Assembly (NCBI GenBank): GCA_037893245.1 | Contig: JBAIAA010000029.1 | Span: forward strand, 806,001 to 870,000 | DNA: 64,000 nt | Reading direction: 5' to 3' | DNA from: Crossaster papposus | Taxonomy: Eukaryota > Echinodermata > Asteroidea > Velatida > Solasteridae | Shown: piece after piece, positions 25,340 through 35,918 of the stretch | Numbering within the stretch: the first letter of the stretch is position 1 | Layout of the letters: each line of letters opens with the position of its first letter | Notes under the pieces: model-generated | Database searches by the model: none | What the model saw: the letters and a program-made list of their open reading frames with translations, nothing else | What the model was told of the DNA's origin: nothing | Made by a program: the position numbers and the translations under genes

Positions 25340-25651
25340 AGTACTAGTACGAATTCTCTCGATGTTTGGCGCTTTCAATGTGGGGATCGATCCAGGCTTC
25401 AAACGAAACTTTGTTGTCAATCCCAGTGATTTTTTCAAAGCACTTGAAGGTTCAACACAGTCCTTTGAAAAATGTGCTCAACAAATCAAAGGCCTACTTC
25501 TTTCCGAGAAGGTGAAATCCTTTCGTGTAATATTTACGAACTTCACCCATTCCTTTGATAACGCAGGATCCCGCGGAAATTGCACAAAATGAATCTCTGG
25601 ATTCTTCGAACAATTTCTCGTGCATCCACCAACAACACATGAAGTTAGCAT
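25340..25651 (-). pseudogene. THAP zinc-finger domain of a transposase remnant
   Basis: THAP domains are C2CH zinc fingers that bind transposon ends or promoters. From the Met at 25651 the visible elements are C-x4-C (CVVGGC), the conserved Trp (KEW), a C-x2-H-F pair with an in-frame TGA inside it (25475-25477), and LKPGSIPTL, matching the AVPTIF-type box that closes the domain. The order and spacing fit a complete THAP domain. The reading frame then runs into the antisense of the acidic ORF, so the catalytic part is absent. Confidence 0.75.
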
Positions 25652-26525
25652 TATTGTAGCTGATTGATAGTGATTCTCTATAAAAAAAAGATTCGTAAAA
25701 ACTTCATGCCTCTGCATGAAAACGCATACATAATACACACGGAATAACATGGCGTCTTTTGTTTACTCTCGGTTGCTCATGGGTAGTACGTCATCACTTT
25801 TCGCTGGTTTACAAGTCCGCTGGTACTATATCGTGGATTTCATTGTGGTTTTCAGTGGATCTTTGCCGGGAACCAGTACAGGGCGGGAAATTTCACAATC
25901 GAAGAATCGAGGTCTAATTTTGTCGGTCAAATTGCAACAAAATTATTTAGAGAAAAACATGACCGTAACAATAAAGTGTTACCTGAACACAACATAAACA
26001 AGGTCCGATAATAAATTTAATGTGTGAGTTTTCGTTGTAGTCCATCTTTAAGTACTTTAAAAAGGTCCCTTTTATTAAGGTCCCCTAAGGCCCTTTTAAC
26101 CCTAACCCTGCCAGACGCAGCGCAGTGCATCAGGTAAAACGAATCTGGCGCACTTTGATGGATTTAGCTATCAACAACAGTGTATAAACAATCACAGTCT
26201 AAGAATTAGTAAACTAATCCTCATTGAACAATGCCAGAAATAGATCCTACTGTGTTCTGTGACCACAAACTCTGAAGCAGTTTGACCTTGACATGTCTGA
26301 CCTGATGGATCTCGCTGCACTCTGCTGTTCATTTTACCTAGAAGATTTTGTTGCACTCGTTAATACTGGTTTTCACATCTTGACAGAAAATGTTTAAATA
26401 TTTATTTGAATTAAGTTTAAATACTTCCATTTGCTTCCTTTTTTGATTTGCTTCTCAGTGATTCGAAAGTCGGGGGCGAAGTCGAAGATGAAGCAAAGGT
26501 TAAAAAAAACTACTTTTTATCTCAC

Positions 26526-26802
26526 CTAGCCCCGCAGCCGCGCCCAGTTTCGCCATGGAAATTCTCGTAGAACAGGACCAGTTCCTTAAAAGCCGGGTCA
26601 TCCTTGTAGAGGGGATTGTCAGCGTGACAGGGCCGGGCACCGCCTTCGTCTGGCAGGAAGATCTTAGACAGACGAGAGGAGATCTCCTTGGCACAGTCCT
26701 TGAGACGCATCATGTTGCCGGACCCCGTTGGGCACTCCACTTTGAAGGTGGGACCGTGGAAGAAGTCGTAACGCTCCAGGGCCTCGATGATCAGGTAGTT
26801 CA
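26526..26802 (-). CDS. Penultimate exon of a GH63-like glycosidase gene, copy 1
   Basis: A 277-bp exon encoding NYLIIEALERYDFFHGPTF through FYENFHGETGRGCGA. The acceptor is TTATTTCAG at the right and the donor AG|GTGAGA at the left. Both borders split codons (two bases in, two out), and the donor phase fits the exon at 24332-24392. The series NYL, then FYE.FHG, G.G.GAS and HQTGWT is typical of the C-terminal alpha/alpha-barrel of GH63/MGH1-type glycosidases (alpha-glucosidase-like). Upstream exons were not found between 26.8 and 33.6 kb. This may be a 3' gene fragment, or the rest may lie beyond large introns. Confidence 0.7.
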
Positions 26803-26889
26803 CTGAAATAACAGATCAATTGTTATCTCCGTTTAAATGTTACCAACAAGCTCAAGCAGAGTTAAAACGAGTAATTTTAAAGAAGTGAC

Positions 26890-28650
26890 TTGATTCGAGT
26901 TGAGTCATCAGGTCAAGAAGTCGAGTTGAGTCATCTGGTCAATAAGTTGAGTTGAGTCATCATGCAGGTCAAGAAGTCGAGTTGAGTCATCATGCAGGTC
27001 AAGAAGTCGAGTTGAGTCATCATGCAGGTCAAGAAGTCAAGTTGAGTCATCAGGTCAAGAAGTCGAGTTGAGTCATCAGGTGAAAAAGTCGAGTTGAGTC
27101 ATCAGGGTAAGAAGTCGAGTTGATTTATCAGGTCAAGAAGTCGAGTTGAGTCATCAGGTCAAGAAGTCGAGTTGAGTCATCAGGTCAAGAAGTCGAGTTG
27201 ATTCATCAGGGTAAGAAGTCGAGTTGAGTCATCAGGTCAAGAAGTCGAGTTGATTCATCAGGGTAAGAAGTCGAGTTGAGTCATCAGATCAAGAAGTCAG
27301 GTTGAGTCATCAGGGTAAGAAGTCGAGTTGAGTCATCTGGTCAATAAGTCGAGTTGAGTCATCATGCAGGTCAAGAAGTCAAGTTGAGTCATCAGGTCAA
27401 GAAGTCGAGTTGATTCATCAGGTGAAAAAGTCGAGTTGAGTCATGAAGTCGAGTCATCAGGTCAAGAAGTCAAGTTGAGTCATCAGGTCAAGAAGTCGAG
27501 TTGAGTCATCAGGGTAAGAAGTCGAGTTGAGTCATCAGGTCAAGAAGTCGAGTTGAGTCATGAAGTCGAGTCATCAGGTCAAGAAGTCAAGTTGAGTCAT
27601 CAGGTCAAGAAGTCGAGTTGAGTCATCAGGTCAAGAAGTCGAGTTGAGTCATCAGGTAAAAAAGAAAAGTTGAGTCATGAATTCGAGTCATCAGGTCAAG
27701 AAGTCGAGTTGAGTCATCAGGGTAAGAAGTCGAGTTGAGTCATCAGGGTAAGAAGTCGAGTTGAGTCATCAGGTCAAGAAGTCGAGTTGAGTCATCAGGT
27801 CAAGAAGTCGAGTTGATTCATCAGGTCAAAAAGTCGAGGTGAGTCATCAGGTCAAAAAGTCGAGGTGAGTCATCAGGTCAAAAAGTCGAGTTGAGTTGAG
27901 TCGAGTCAAATATTTAGCTTGAGTAAATTTGAGTCACAAATAACACTATATAAACACGAGAGAAACTATTTTGAACCACAAGATGGAAGTTTAGAACAGT
28001 GTATATTTGAGTAATGGAGAAAAAATGCAAAAAATAAAACCAGTGATTTTTCTTAATTTCCGATTGATTGATATTTTGAAATCTTGAAATAAAAGAGTTT
28101 TAGAGTAAAAACATTGAACCCCTTTCATTTTCACAACAAAATCTTAAACTTTGAAGGCACTTTTTCGAGTTGAGTCATCTGGTCAATAAGTCGAGTTGAG
28201 TCATCATGCAGGTCAAGAAGTCAAGTTGAGTCATCAGGTCAAGAAGTCGAGTTGATTCATCAGGTGAAAAAGTCGAGTTGAGTCATGAAGTCGAGTCATC
28301 AGGTCAAGAAGTCAAGTTGAGTCATCAGGTCAAGAAGTCGAGTTGAGTCATCAGGGTAAGAAGTCGAGTTGAGTCATCAGGTCAAGAAGTCGAGTTGAGT
28401 CATCAGGTAAAAAAGAAAAGTTGAGTCATGAATTCGAGTCATCAGGTCAAGAAGTCGAGTTGAGTCATCAGGGTAAGAAGTCGAGTTGAGTCATCAGGGT
28501 AAGAAGTCGAGTTGAGTCATCAGGTCAAGAAGTCGAGTTGAGTTATCAGGTCAAGAAGTCGAGTTGATTCATCAGGTCAAAAAGTCGAGGTGAGTCATCA
28601 GGTCAAAAAGTCGAGGTGAGTCATCAGGTCAAAAAGTCGAGTTGAGTTGA
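26890..28650 (+). repeat. 23-bp minisatellite with a higher-order duplication, copy 1
   Basis: The unit is close to AAGTCGAGTTGAGTCATCAGG plus TC, with variants (GGGTAAG, GTTGATTCATC, CATGCAGGTC). The array has two blocks (26890-27905 and 28165-28640), each followed by the same non-repeat spacer (27905-28164, 28645-28918). This makes a tandem duplication of about 0.75-0.84 kb. The unit contains TGAGTCA. It lies just upstream of the GH63 exon on that gene's strand, so it may be intronic. Confidence 0.95.
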
Positions 28651-28918
28651 GTCGAGTCAAATATTTAGCTTGAGTAAATTTGAGTCACAAATAACACTAT
28701 ATAAACACGAGAGAAACTATTTTGAACCACAAGATGGAAGTTTAGAACAGTGTATATTTGTGTAATGGAGAAAAAATGCAAAAAATAAAACCAGTGATTT
28801 TTCTTAATTTCCGATTGATTGATATTTTGAAATCTTGAAATAAAAGAGTTTTAGAGTAAAAACATTGAACCCCTTTCATTTTCACAACAAAATCTTAAAC
28901 TTTGAAGGCACTTTTTCA

Positions 28919-29464
28919 GTATTTAGTTTTTTATAGTATTTTTTATAAAAATAAATACAAACTTTAAAGACATCTATTTTTATTGCGACATCAATCCCAA
29001 ACAAATCTGTCTGCTTTGCGTTTCGTGGACCTTTTCCCCCTTAAAATATTCAACAACAATGATATATTTACATGTAGGTCTTGTATGATACTAATAATGT
29101 TTATTATTTCCTGCAATGAAAGGTCTATTTTCCTTTAGTGGAAAAATAAATTCTGTTCAACGAGGGTACGTACGTATGCGCTATAAACATTCCTGCACAC
29201 TGACAATAATCCATACAGTACCCTTTGTCAACCTACACTGTAGGTCGGTGCACATGATAACAACAAACTGTTTTTATTCCATTATTTCCCTAAAAAAATG
29301 CCCCTACATGTACATGTACCTCCTGCAAAGTACCAGACAACCATCTTTCTATATGCGGCTGCTACACCAGGCTGTAATGTTAAACCGTACCTAGCTTGTG
29401 GTTGATTGCGAACACAGTCATTTATTTTATCCATGTACTTGAAGAGAACATTGAGGATACTGCC
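28919..29464. other. Spacer after the minisatellite
   Basis: The first part (to about 29230) is collinear with 48580-48870 in copy 2; the rest is private to copy 1. No gene is seen. Confidence 0.5.
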
Positions 29465-29690
29465 TTAAAGGTAGGATACACCATCGGTAATTGCTTGAAT
29501 TATCAGGAACGGGTGGGTGTTAATGTTGGATACACCATTGGTAATTGCTTGAATTATCAGGAATGGGTGGGTGTAAATGTTGGATACACCATCGGTAATT
29601 GCTTGAATTATCAGGAACGGGTGGGTGTTAATGTTGGATACACCATTGGTAATTGCTTGAATTGTCAGGAATGGGTGGATGTAAAGGTCA
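29465..29690 (+). mobile_element. Left-end array of the TTAA-type element, copy C
   Basis: Starts TTAA-AGGTAGGATACACC and contains four 54-bp units. After the last unit the sequence leaves the family, so the body and right end are missing. The open frames at 29396-29740 (plus) and 29465-29695 (minus) come from the 18-codon period. Confidence 0.8.
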
Positions 29691-30252
29691 GGCATGCAAC
29701 TCTTGAATTACAAAAAAAGAGGAAACTGATCCGTGCTTAATCTGCGAGCGCGTAGCGTGAAGCCTTAACGGCGGGGGTCCCTGGCCCGCCGTAGGGCCCT
29801 AGAAAATTTTTGAATTCTAGATGCTCTGTGGTGCATTCTAAGCAGTTTTAGACCACTTGGATGGAAAGCTGACTGACACATTTCCAGGTTTTTTCATGGC
29901 ATATTTTTCATTACAAAATACACAAAATGCTTCAAGTTTGTGATTCTTGTTTACCTTTTATTCTGTGAAGTAGAAAAACACATAGTGTTTTTCTACACAC
30001 TATAAAACATAGTTGTGGCTAGTATGGAGTATTTGACGGTTTGCAGAGCACTGAAGGTTTCTACTTGAAGCGTTGAAGACTTGTATTGCATGATATTGTC
30101 CCGACAAGATCCATTTTAAAGATCTTAGTGACGCCGACGCTTTAGACTTAACTGTCCTTTTTAATCTCTGGCTTGAGTCTGGTAAGGTGCCCCCCCATTT
30201 TTTTTTTACCCAAAACGCGGAAATCCGCGGATCCGCAGAAAAGTTGCATGCC
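29691..30252. other. Intergenic, no gene seen
   Basis: A spacer between two arrays of the TTAA-type element. It has a poly-T run near 30199-30208 and a GC palindromic patch (GCGGAAATCCGCGGATCCGC) near 30218. No coding sequence is supported. Confidence 0.5.
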
Positions 30253-30832
30253 TGTAGGATACACCATTGGTAATTGCTTGAATTATCAGGAATGGGTGGA
30301 TTTAAAGGTAGAATACACCATTGGTAATTGCTTGAATTGTCATGAATGGGTGAATTTAAAGGTAGAACACACCATTGGTAATTGCTTGAATTATCAGGAA
30401 CGGGTGGATGTAAAGGTAGAATACACCATTGGTAAATGCTTTAATTATCCGGAATGGGTGGATTTAAAGGTAGGATACACCATTGGTAATTGCTTGAATT
30501 ATCATGGAATGGGTGGATTTTGAGGATTGTATTTTATAGTAAATATCATTTAACTGACCTGTCCGAAGATTTACAATCGTTTTCAATCGGCCTCGGGCAG
30601 TGGTTCTTATGTTGTTCTTGGTTATTTCGCATTCGCCATTTGGCGATCTTAAACAAAATTATTTTATACAATTCAATTTTTCGGAACAATTACAGGATAT
30701 CAAGCCCAATCATTTTGCTGGATGCCTACAATCATTAATTTACTTTCAAATAAGTAAGATATTTTCTAATAATAATAGTACAATTTTTCGATATCTGCAA
30801 ATGATGTATCCTACCTTTGATATAATTTACAC
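30253..30832 (+). mobile_element. TTAA-type element, copy D, five left-end units
   Basis: The 54-bp unit repeats from about 30257 to 30520. The body follows (ATTTAACTGACCTGTCCGAA, hairpin remnant CGCCATTTGGCG, ACAGGATATCAAGC), and the right end is CTGCAAATGATGTATCCTACC. The matching site in copy 2 is copy H, with about ten units. Confidence 0.8.
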
Positions 30833-31570
30833 TTTATACGAACATTTAAGGAAATCTAACAGCATTTCAGGTAAGTTTTTGTTCTTATCCAAACCAAAAA
30901 GTATTTTCTGCCCAAAACCCATTTAGTTGCAGCAGGAGTAAAAATGACAATAAGGCAGTACATTTTACACAAAAGTGGACATGGTTGAACGGTGGAAAAT
31001 GCCAATGAGATGGAATGTACATGTATTGAAAGGAAATATACAACATTTGCAAACATCAATGAACAAAATGTCCAAATTATCTGGACTGTTTGTGAATGGC
31101 AGTCTAAAGCATCCTGTAAAATTATGACACCGTCATTTTTAAGAAAAGTTGTATTTTTATTTTTATTTCCAATGCCGGTCGCCCGACCCGCGTTGAAAAA
31201 AAATTGTTTTTTTCAAATACTACCCCCAATTTACCATAGTTAGCCGAGTCCACATTTTGTTATCGATATACTGTCCACGATTTTGCAATCGATATGAATG
31301 GGTACAGGCCAGCTAAGACTTGTCCCCTGACTGTACAATTTCTCGACGTTTATACATTGCTCAGTTTCATCTTTCTAAATGTCTGTTTCATCTTAAGTGG
31401 GGTCATGGAAACAGACTACATGAACGCGTTTGTTTTTTCCAGCATTTACGAGTCAGTGTAATAATATTTGATATACAATACTAATCCCCTAAATCCATCA
31501 ATTTTGAACAGCAAAATCAAATGTGTGATTCTGGCTAAAATTTGTTTTGCACTTTAACGTACCAAATACT

Positions 31571-31630
31571 TAAAGGTAGGATACACCATTTGCAGATATC
31601 AAAAATATTTACTACTGAATTATGTTAAGG
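31571..31630 (-). mobile_element. Right-end fragment of the TTAA-type element, copy E
   Basis: TTAA-AGGTAGGATACACCATTTG continues as GCAGATATCAAAAATATTTACTACTGAATTA split over the family tail, that is the family right end on the minus strand. It is truncated after about 60 bp. Confidence 0.7.
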
Positions 31631-32536
31631 AGAAACGACTCAAAAGGTGGACATTCTTTGATTCAAATTGGGCTCGGACGCGATGTCTTCCAGTGATGAT
31701 CCGTACATATTTTGAGTAGGAATACGTTGGGAGATATGTTGTGTCACCTCAAGAACTGACTCGCCAATTTATTTTGATGGTGATTTAAACCAGTATTTTG
31801 GGACATATTCGATGAGGATTTATACTCCAATGAGGATTTATACTAAAGCGGCCGATTCAGAGGTGAAGAAACTTCCTACACTCGTGGCCGATTTGGACTC
31901 CTTGTAACAGATCAGGTAATGATGGAAAATAAGCAAGACAAGAAGACAAGAAAACAAGAACTTTTTATTCCCAACATTTGGCTTAGCTCTCATCAGCAGC
32001 TCATTTTGGCTTATTATTTTTATTAGCCCCATTTTATGGTGTAACTTAGCGCCAGTAGTCATTATTCCGTGTCGAAAGTATACCAGCCTTTTGTTAAACC
32101 CTGAACGGTTTCATTATCACATGTCGAACCAGACTCGGAACAAAACAAATTTCTGTTGGTTCTTCTGCCGTTTTTGCTACACGGGTATACAACAGGACAG
32201 CATGGGCGAGTTAGCGAATGTAAAGTACATGTACGTGTTGTACGTATATCAGCCCTTTTAAAGTTGTGCATTAGTAGTACGTTTTAGGACCTTTGAACGT
32301 ATGACATAACTATGGCCTATCTCCGTCGAAAATTATTCCCATTTGCAAGAAATCAATTCCTACTACATGTACATATTTTAAATTGCGAACCATCGCCTCG
32401 ACCTTGCTAATAAAATGGTTTATCCTCCCCATTTTCTTTTCTCAAAGTTCTTGGGCCATTTTCATTTTCGAATGTTTTAGACAAACCTTGATGCAATTTG
32501 TTACATGCGGGTTGGCGCATCCATTTTATTTGATTT
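31631..32536. other. Copy-1 private spacer
   Basis: No match in copy 2 between 50670 and 50827. Weak open frames only (31838-32062 and 32062-32271 minus), with no domain. Confidence 0.45.
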
Positions 32537-32557
32537 TTGTTATTGTTGATATCCCAG

Positions 32558-32788
32558 GTTGTGGCAAATCTGTGCAACAAGGGTTTTGGACGAACCACTC
32601 CATACGGTCGAGCATGGCAGTATCTCGCCTCTACAACAAGGGCTTCGGTGGCCAGAACCAGTGAGCACCATAGGAGAGCAGTCAGCCGGGCTGAAACCGC
32701 AAAAGTGCGTCGACACCGCAAAGAGACCTCCAAAACAACTGTTAAGAGCTCTAGAGAAACTGTCAACATAGCTCTTACTAAATTGTAA
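32558..32788 (+). CDS. Possible terminal exon, basic C-terminus, unrecognised
   Basis: A plausible acceptor (TATTGTTGATATCCCAG) is followed by an open frame reading CNKGFGRTTPYGRAWQYL, then a Arg/Lys/Ser-rich tail, and ending NIALTKL-stop. The stop overlaps an AATAAA polyadenylation-type signal. This looks like a last exon or a retrocopy end. I do not recognise the family. It is absent from copy 2. It could also be chance, since a second frame (CGKSVQQGFW) is open for a while. Confidence 0.3.
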   Translation, partial: VVANLCNKGFGRTTPYGRAWQYLASTTRASVARTSEHHRRAVSRAETAKVRRHRKETSKTTVKSSRETVNIALTKL

Positions 32789-32929
32789 TAAATATAACAA
32801 TAGCAATTTCTGTGTCCATTGAGTCGTTATTTTTCTGTTAATTCTTAAAATAATGTACAGTTAACTGTACATTCTTTAAAATAATCGACACTTTTCTGAA
32901 TAGAGTGACGTCACAAGAGTAGTTTAATA

Positions 32930-33222
32930 AGAAATATCTTACTCATTTTAAAGTAAATAATGATTCTAGGCATCCAGCAAAATGATTGCGCTAGATATCC
33001 TGTGATTATTCCGAAAAATATAATTTTATAAAAAAAAAATTGCGAAACAAAAATGCTGACGCCGGTTGAAAACAATTGCTGTTTTTCGTGCTTTTCTCGG
33101 CATCAATGACTGTAAAACTTCGGACAGGTCAGTTAAACGGTATTTACTATAAAATACAACCCCCAAAATCAAGTTATTCATGATAATTTAAGCAATTACC
33201 AATGACGTATCCACCTTTAACT
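32930..33222 (-). mobile_element. TTAA-type element, copy F, inverted orientation
   Basis: Reads the family tail and body on the minus strand: complement of TAATAATTCGG-like tail, GCATCCAGCAAAATGATTGC, ATATCCTGTGATTATTCCG, the ACGCCGGTTGAAAAC body word, then one left-end unit ending near TATCCACC-TTTAAC. The internal hairpin is eroded. Confidence 0.75.
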
Positions 33223-33679
33223 TAACTTAAAAAGGTGTTATTGTAAAGTTTTTTGGTGTTTAGGAAGCTTCTACGCAATTCTTAAAATACGCAATTCTTA
33301 GTGTACATTTTGAAGATAATTCACGTTGTTCTCGTGTACAAAATGGTTAGAAAGTCGAGCACGTTATTAAAAATGCTCCTTTTTTGACCACAATTAATTT
33401 CCTGGGTTGAAATTTCGACCCGATATACCCTATCTTAACCCAAACACTAACCATAACCCATACCCGAACCCTACTAGTTTTGAGTAACCCAAAATCTATT
33501 TCGTTAAATTTCTTGTCGAGACCTATTCATCTATTGAAATAACCCTGTGGAGACCTTTTAACTCCCATTGTCCACATTGTGTTCTGGTCTCCACAGGGCA
33601 CCAAATTTAGAAGCAGATGTGATCGCAGTGCGTTTACCTGTCAATTAGCATAAAATTAGCATAGACTGGTACGCCACCG

Positions 33680-33687
33680 TATAAATA
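33680..33687 (+). promoter_or_regulatory. TATA box of TRIM copy 1
   Basis: TATAAATA, followed by a block (CTGAACTTTCGGTCAAAAC, TACGGAACTGGAG) that is nearly identical in copy 2 at the same distance from the ATG. This supports it as a shared core promoter with transcription starting near 33710. Confidence 0.65.
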
Positions 33688-33917
33688 TCTCTGAACTTTC
33701 GGTCAAAACTTACGGAACTGGAGTGTGCAATTTGAGCAATGACAAAAACAAATGCAAACAAGCTAAATCATTTGTTAGATTACATTATATTCCTTCAAAA
33801 AAAATTCAGGAAAAGAAAATATTTTTTTTTTTAAATGCACGGACACCTAAACTTAAATTAAACATGTATTTTTGTGTATTTTTGTGTATTTTTGTATTCA
33901 GTCAAAGGAAGATCATA

Positions 33918-35918
33918 ATGGCATCAAGACAGCCTAACGTGACAGCTCAATCTGTGTTGGGTAAGTTCAGTCGAGATCATCTAGAGTGCCCCATTTGCAG
34001 AGACCGTTTCACTGAACCCAAGGTCCTCGACTGTCTGCACAGTTTCTGTCTAAAATGCCTCAAAGATTTCAGACAGAATACAAATCCAGAAAATCCGAAA
34101 CTGGAGTGTCCCCTCTGCAGACGTGAAACCGTAGTGAAAGGAGATGTTTCTGATCTGCCAGGTGACTTCAAACTGAGTGCCTTGGTGGATGAAGTCGACT
34201 TTTATGAAAATCTACTTGAGGGTCAAAGGCCAGAGATCAAATGTCAAGCCTGTGATGAAGAGAATCAGGCTGTGTCACGATGCATGGACTGCGATCATTT
34301 TATCTGCAGAAACTGCCAAGCGGCACATGGACGGATGACTTTAATGAAATTGCATAAAATCTACACACTGGCCCAGCTTCAATCGGGAGAGGTACCTTAC
34401 AAGAGTAAGATCAGGGAGTACACCCCAAAATGTGGCAAGCATTCCGATCAAAATCTCAACATTTACTGTGACACATGCGAGAAGTTGGTGTGCACAACTT
34501 GTGCTATTCTACAGCATGAGAAACACTCTCGTGTTGATCTACTCGAAGCTGTCGAAAAGTGCAAGCGAGATGTTGCTAGAATGTCCCTGAAAGCTGAACA
34601 GAACAAAGCACAACTGAAAGCAAACATAAGTGAAGCAAATGACAAGCACAGCAAGCTGAATGCCATGTATGCAGACACCGCCAAGAAAATTGCCAGTAAG
34701 GCTGACAAGGAGGTTGCTAGAATCACAAAGGAGATCAGAGAAGAGGAAAAGAAACTGACACAACAGGCAGATGAAATCTTCAAGGACAGAACCAGGACAT
34801 TGGAAACTGTTCGTGCCACAAACATCAGTCGCTTTTTTGAGACTGAAATAAAGCTAAATAAGGTTGGCCAATTTGTGACTGAAGCAAGTTGCTACGAGAT
34901 TCTGGATTTCAAGCCTAAACTCATGTACAACCTGAAAGAACTGACCGAGGAACAACCTGAAGCCTTGCCAGACAGTTTGCCCTCCATTATGGATTTTGAG
35001 GAAGGTATCGGGAGGTCACTTGGCAGGCTGGTGCTGGAAGAAACACCAATACCCAGCTCACCCGGCTCAATTGCCACAGTTGAGGGTTCACAGAGACCTG
35101 CAAGATGGGAGCGAAAAATACAGATGAAGACATTTGGACCAAGAAAAGGGACAATTGGACAAGAATTTGTCCTTGCAGCAATCTCTTACAATGAAATTGT
35201 CGTATTGGACAGGCAGCGTAAAAAGTTGATTATTCTCCCAACCAATGACAACATTCCGTTTGATGTCTTTTCACAAGAACTCCAACTTGCAGGGTTGAAC
35301 AGACCAACCCATGTTTCAGTTAACAGGGATAGTGAAATTGTCATTCTTGACGGTCCGAGAGTCAAATTCTTCCATCAGGGTTACCAATTCTGCCTCCATC
35401 AGTTCCTCCTACCAGGTAGGGAGACCAGCAACACCCCAACCTGCCTTGCAGTGGATGGTGGCGATATGATAGCAGTGGGTTATAAATGGCAAGAAATGAT
35501 CTCACTGCACAAGAGAGATGGATCCCTCATCAGGAGAATACCTGCTCCGAAGATTGGGTTCAACTTGGTAATCCATAATAAGCAGAGGCTTATCTACAAC
35601 GGTTACGCTGGTAGCAATGACAAATTACTATCAGTCGATTGCCAGGGTAACATGGTATTTTCGGTTAAAATCCTCAATAACATTCAAGGGAATCGGTACA
35701 CTAATGGTCTGTGCTGTGACAAAGATGGCGATATTTACATCGCTGTACGTACAAAGGGACAGCCTGAACAAAGTGAAATTCAGCAATTCAGCCGTGATGG
35801 GCAGTACATTGGCTGTGCTATCACTGAATGTGGTAGTCCGGGTGATGTCGCATGTACACCAGCTGGAGAGCTGGTACTGGCGTCAACGAACCACGTTGCA
35901 CTCTATCATCGGGTGTAA
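33918..35918 (+). CDS. TRIM-family RING/B-box E3 ubiquitin ligase, copy 1 (TRIM56/TRIM-NHL-like)
   Basis: A 666-residue protein in one coding exon. Likely a cytoplasmic E3 ligase: the RING recruits E2-ubiquitin and the propeller-like C-terminus binds substrate or RNA. RING C3HC4: C24, C27, C39, H41, C44, C47, C64, C67. B-box 1 spans about 109-146 and B-box 2 about 172-203 (CGKH, CDTC, CTTC, HEKH). A long charged coiled coil runs 210-340. After a linker, about 450-666 shows beta-propeller/NHL-like strands (IVVLDRQRKKLIIL, LAVDGGDMIAVGY, GDVACTPAGELVLAS). The start is the ATG in GATCATAATGGCATC, conserved in copy 2. Upstream open frame from 33723 is probably 5' UTR; TTTTTGTATTCAG before it resembles a splice acceptor. 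The stop is followed by a poly-A run that shortens the C-terminus relative to copy 2. Confidence 0.9.
   Translation: MASRQPNVTAQSVLGKFSRDHLECPICRDRFTEPKVLDCLHSFCLKCLKDFRQNTNPENPKLECPLCRRETVVKGDVSDLPGDFKLSALVDEVDFYENLLEGQRPEIKCQACDEENQAVSRCMDCDHFICRNCQAAHGRMTLMKLHKIYTLAQLQSGEVPYKSKIREYTPKCGKHSDQNLNIYCDTCEKLVCTTCAILQHEKHSRVDLLEAVEKCKRDVARMSLKAEQNKAQLKANISEANDKHSKLNAMYADTAKKIASKADKEVARITKEIREEEKKLTQQADEIFKDRTRTLETVRATNISRFFETEIKLNKVGQFVTEASCYEILDFKPKLMYNLKELTEEQPEALPDSLPSIMDFEEGIGRSLGRLVLEETPIPSSPGSIATVEGSQRPARWERKIQMKTFGPRKGTIGQEFVLAAISYNEIVVLDRQRKKLIILPTNDNIPFDVFSQELQLAGLNRPTHVSVNRDSEIVILDGPRVKFFHQGYQFCLHQFLLPGRETSNTPTCLAVDGGDMIAVGYKWQEMISLHKRDGSLIRRIPAPKIGFNLVIHNKQRLIYNGYAGSNDKLLSVDCQGNMVFSVKILNNIQGNRYTNGLCCDKDGDIYIAVRTKGQPEQSEIQQFSRDGQYIGCAITECGSPGDVACTPAGELVLASTNHVALYHRV

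Larger units (their letters stand above)
24780..26047. mobile_element. TTAA-flanked THAP transposon, internally deleted (Kolobok-like)
   Basis: A 1268-bp element with perfect 15-bp inverted ends (AGATGGACTACAACG) flanked by TTAA on both sides (24776-24779 and 26048-26051). It carries the 5' parts of two convergent coding regions: a THAP-domain protein from the right end (minus) and a Ser/Asp/Glu-rich protein from the left end (plus). They nearly abut near 25320-25340, suggesting that the middle was deleted. Kolobok elements are known for TTAA duplications and THAP-bearing transposases, so I assign it there by inference. Confidence 0.75.

Noticed and set aside
25335-25592. 85-residue plus-strand ORF
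   Set aside because: Antisense of the THAP domain.
26095-26112. TTAACCCTAACCCTG as an interstitial telomere repeat
   Set aside because: Only two CCCTAA-like units; too short to mean a telomere relic.
26555-26806. 83-residue plus-strand ORF, also at 46242-46493
   Set aside because: Antisense of the GH63 exon, conserved only because the exon is.
29396-30523. Repeat proteins of 18-residue units (GYTIGNCLNYQE type)
   Set aside because: They come from the 54-bp end array of a mobile element; the opposite strand is open too, and there is no non-repeat domain.
33723-33917. Upstream extension of TRIM copy 1 as coding
   Set aside because: Begins at a non-ATG codon, is low-complexity and not kept in copy 2; the conserved ATG is at 33918.
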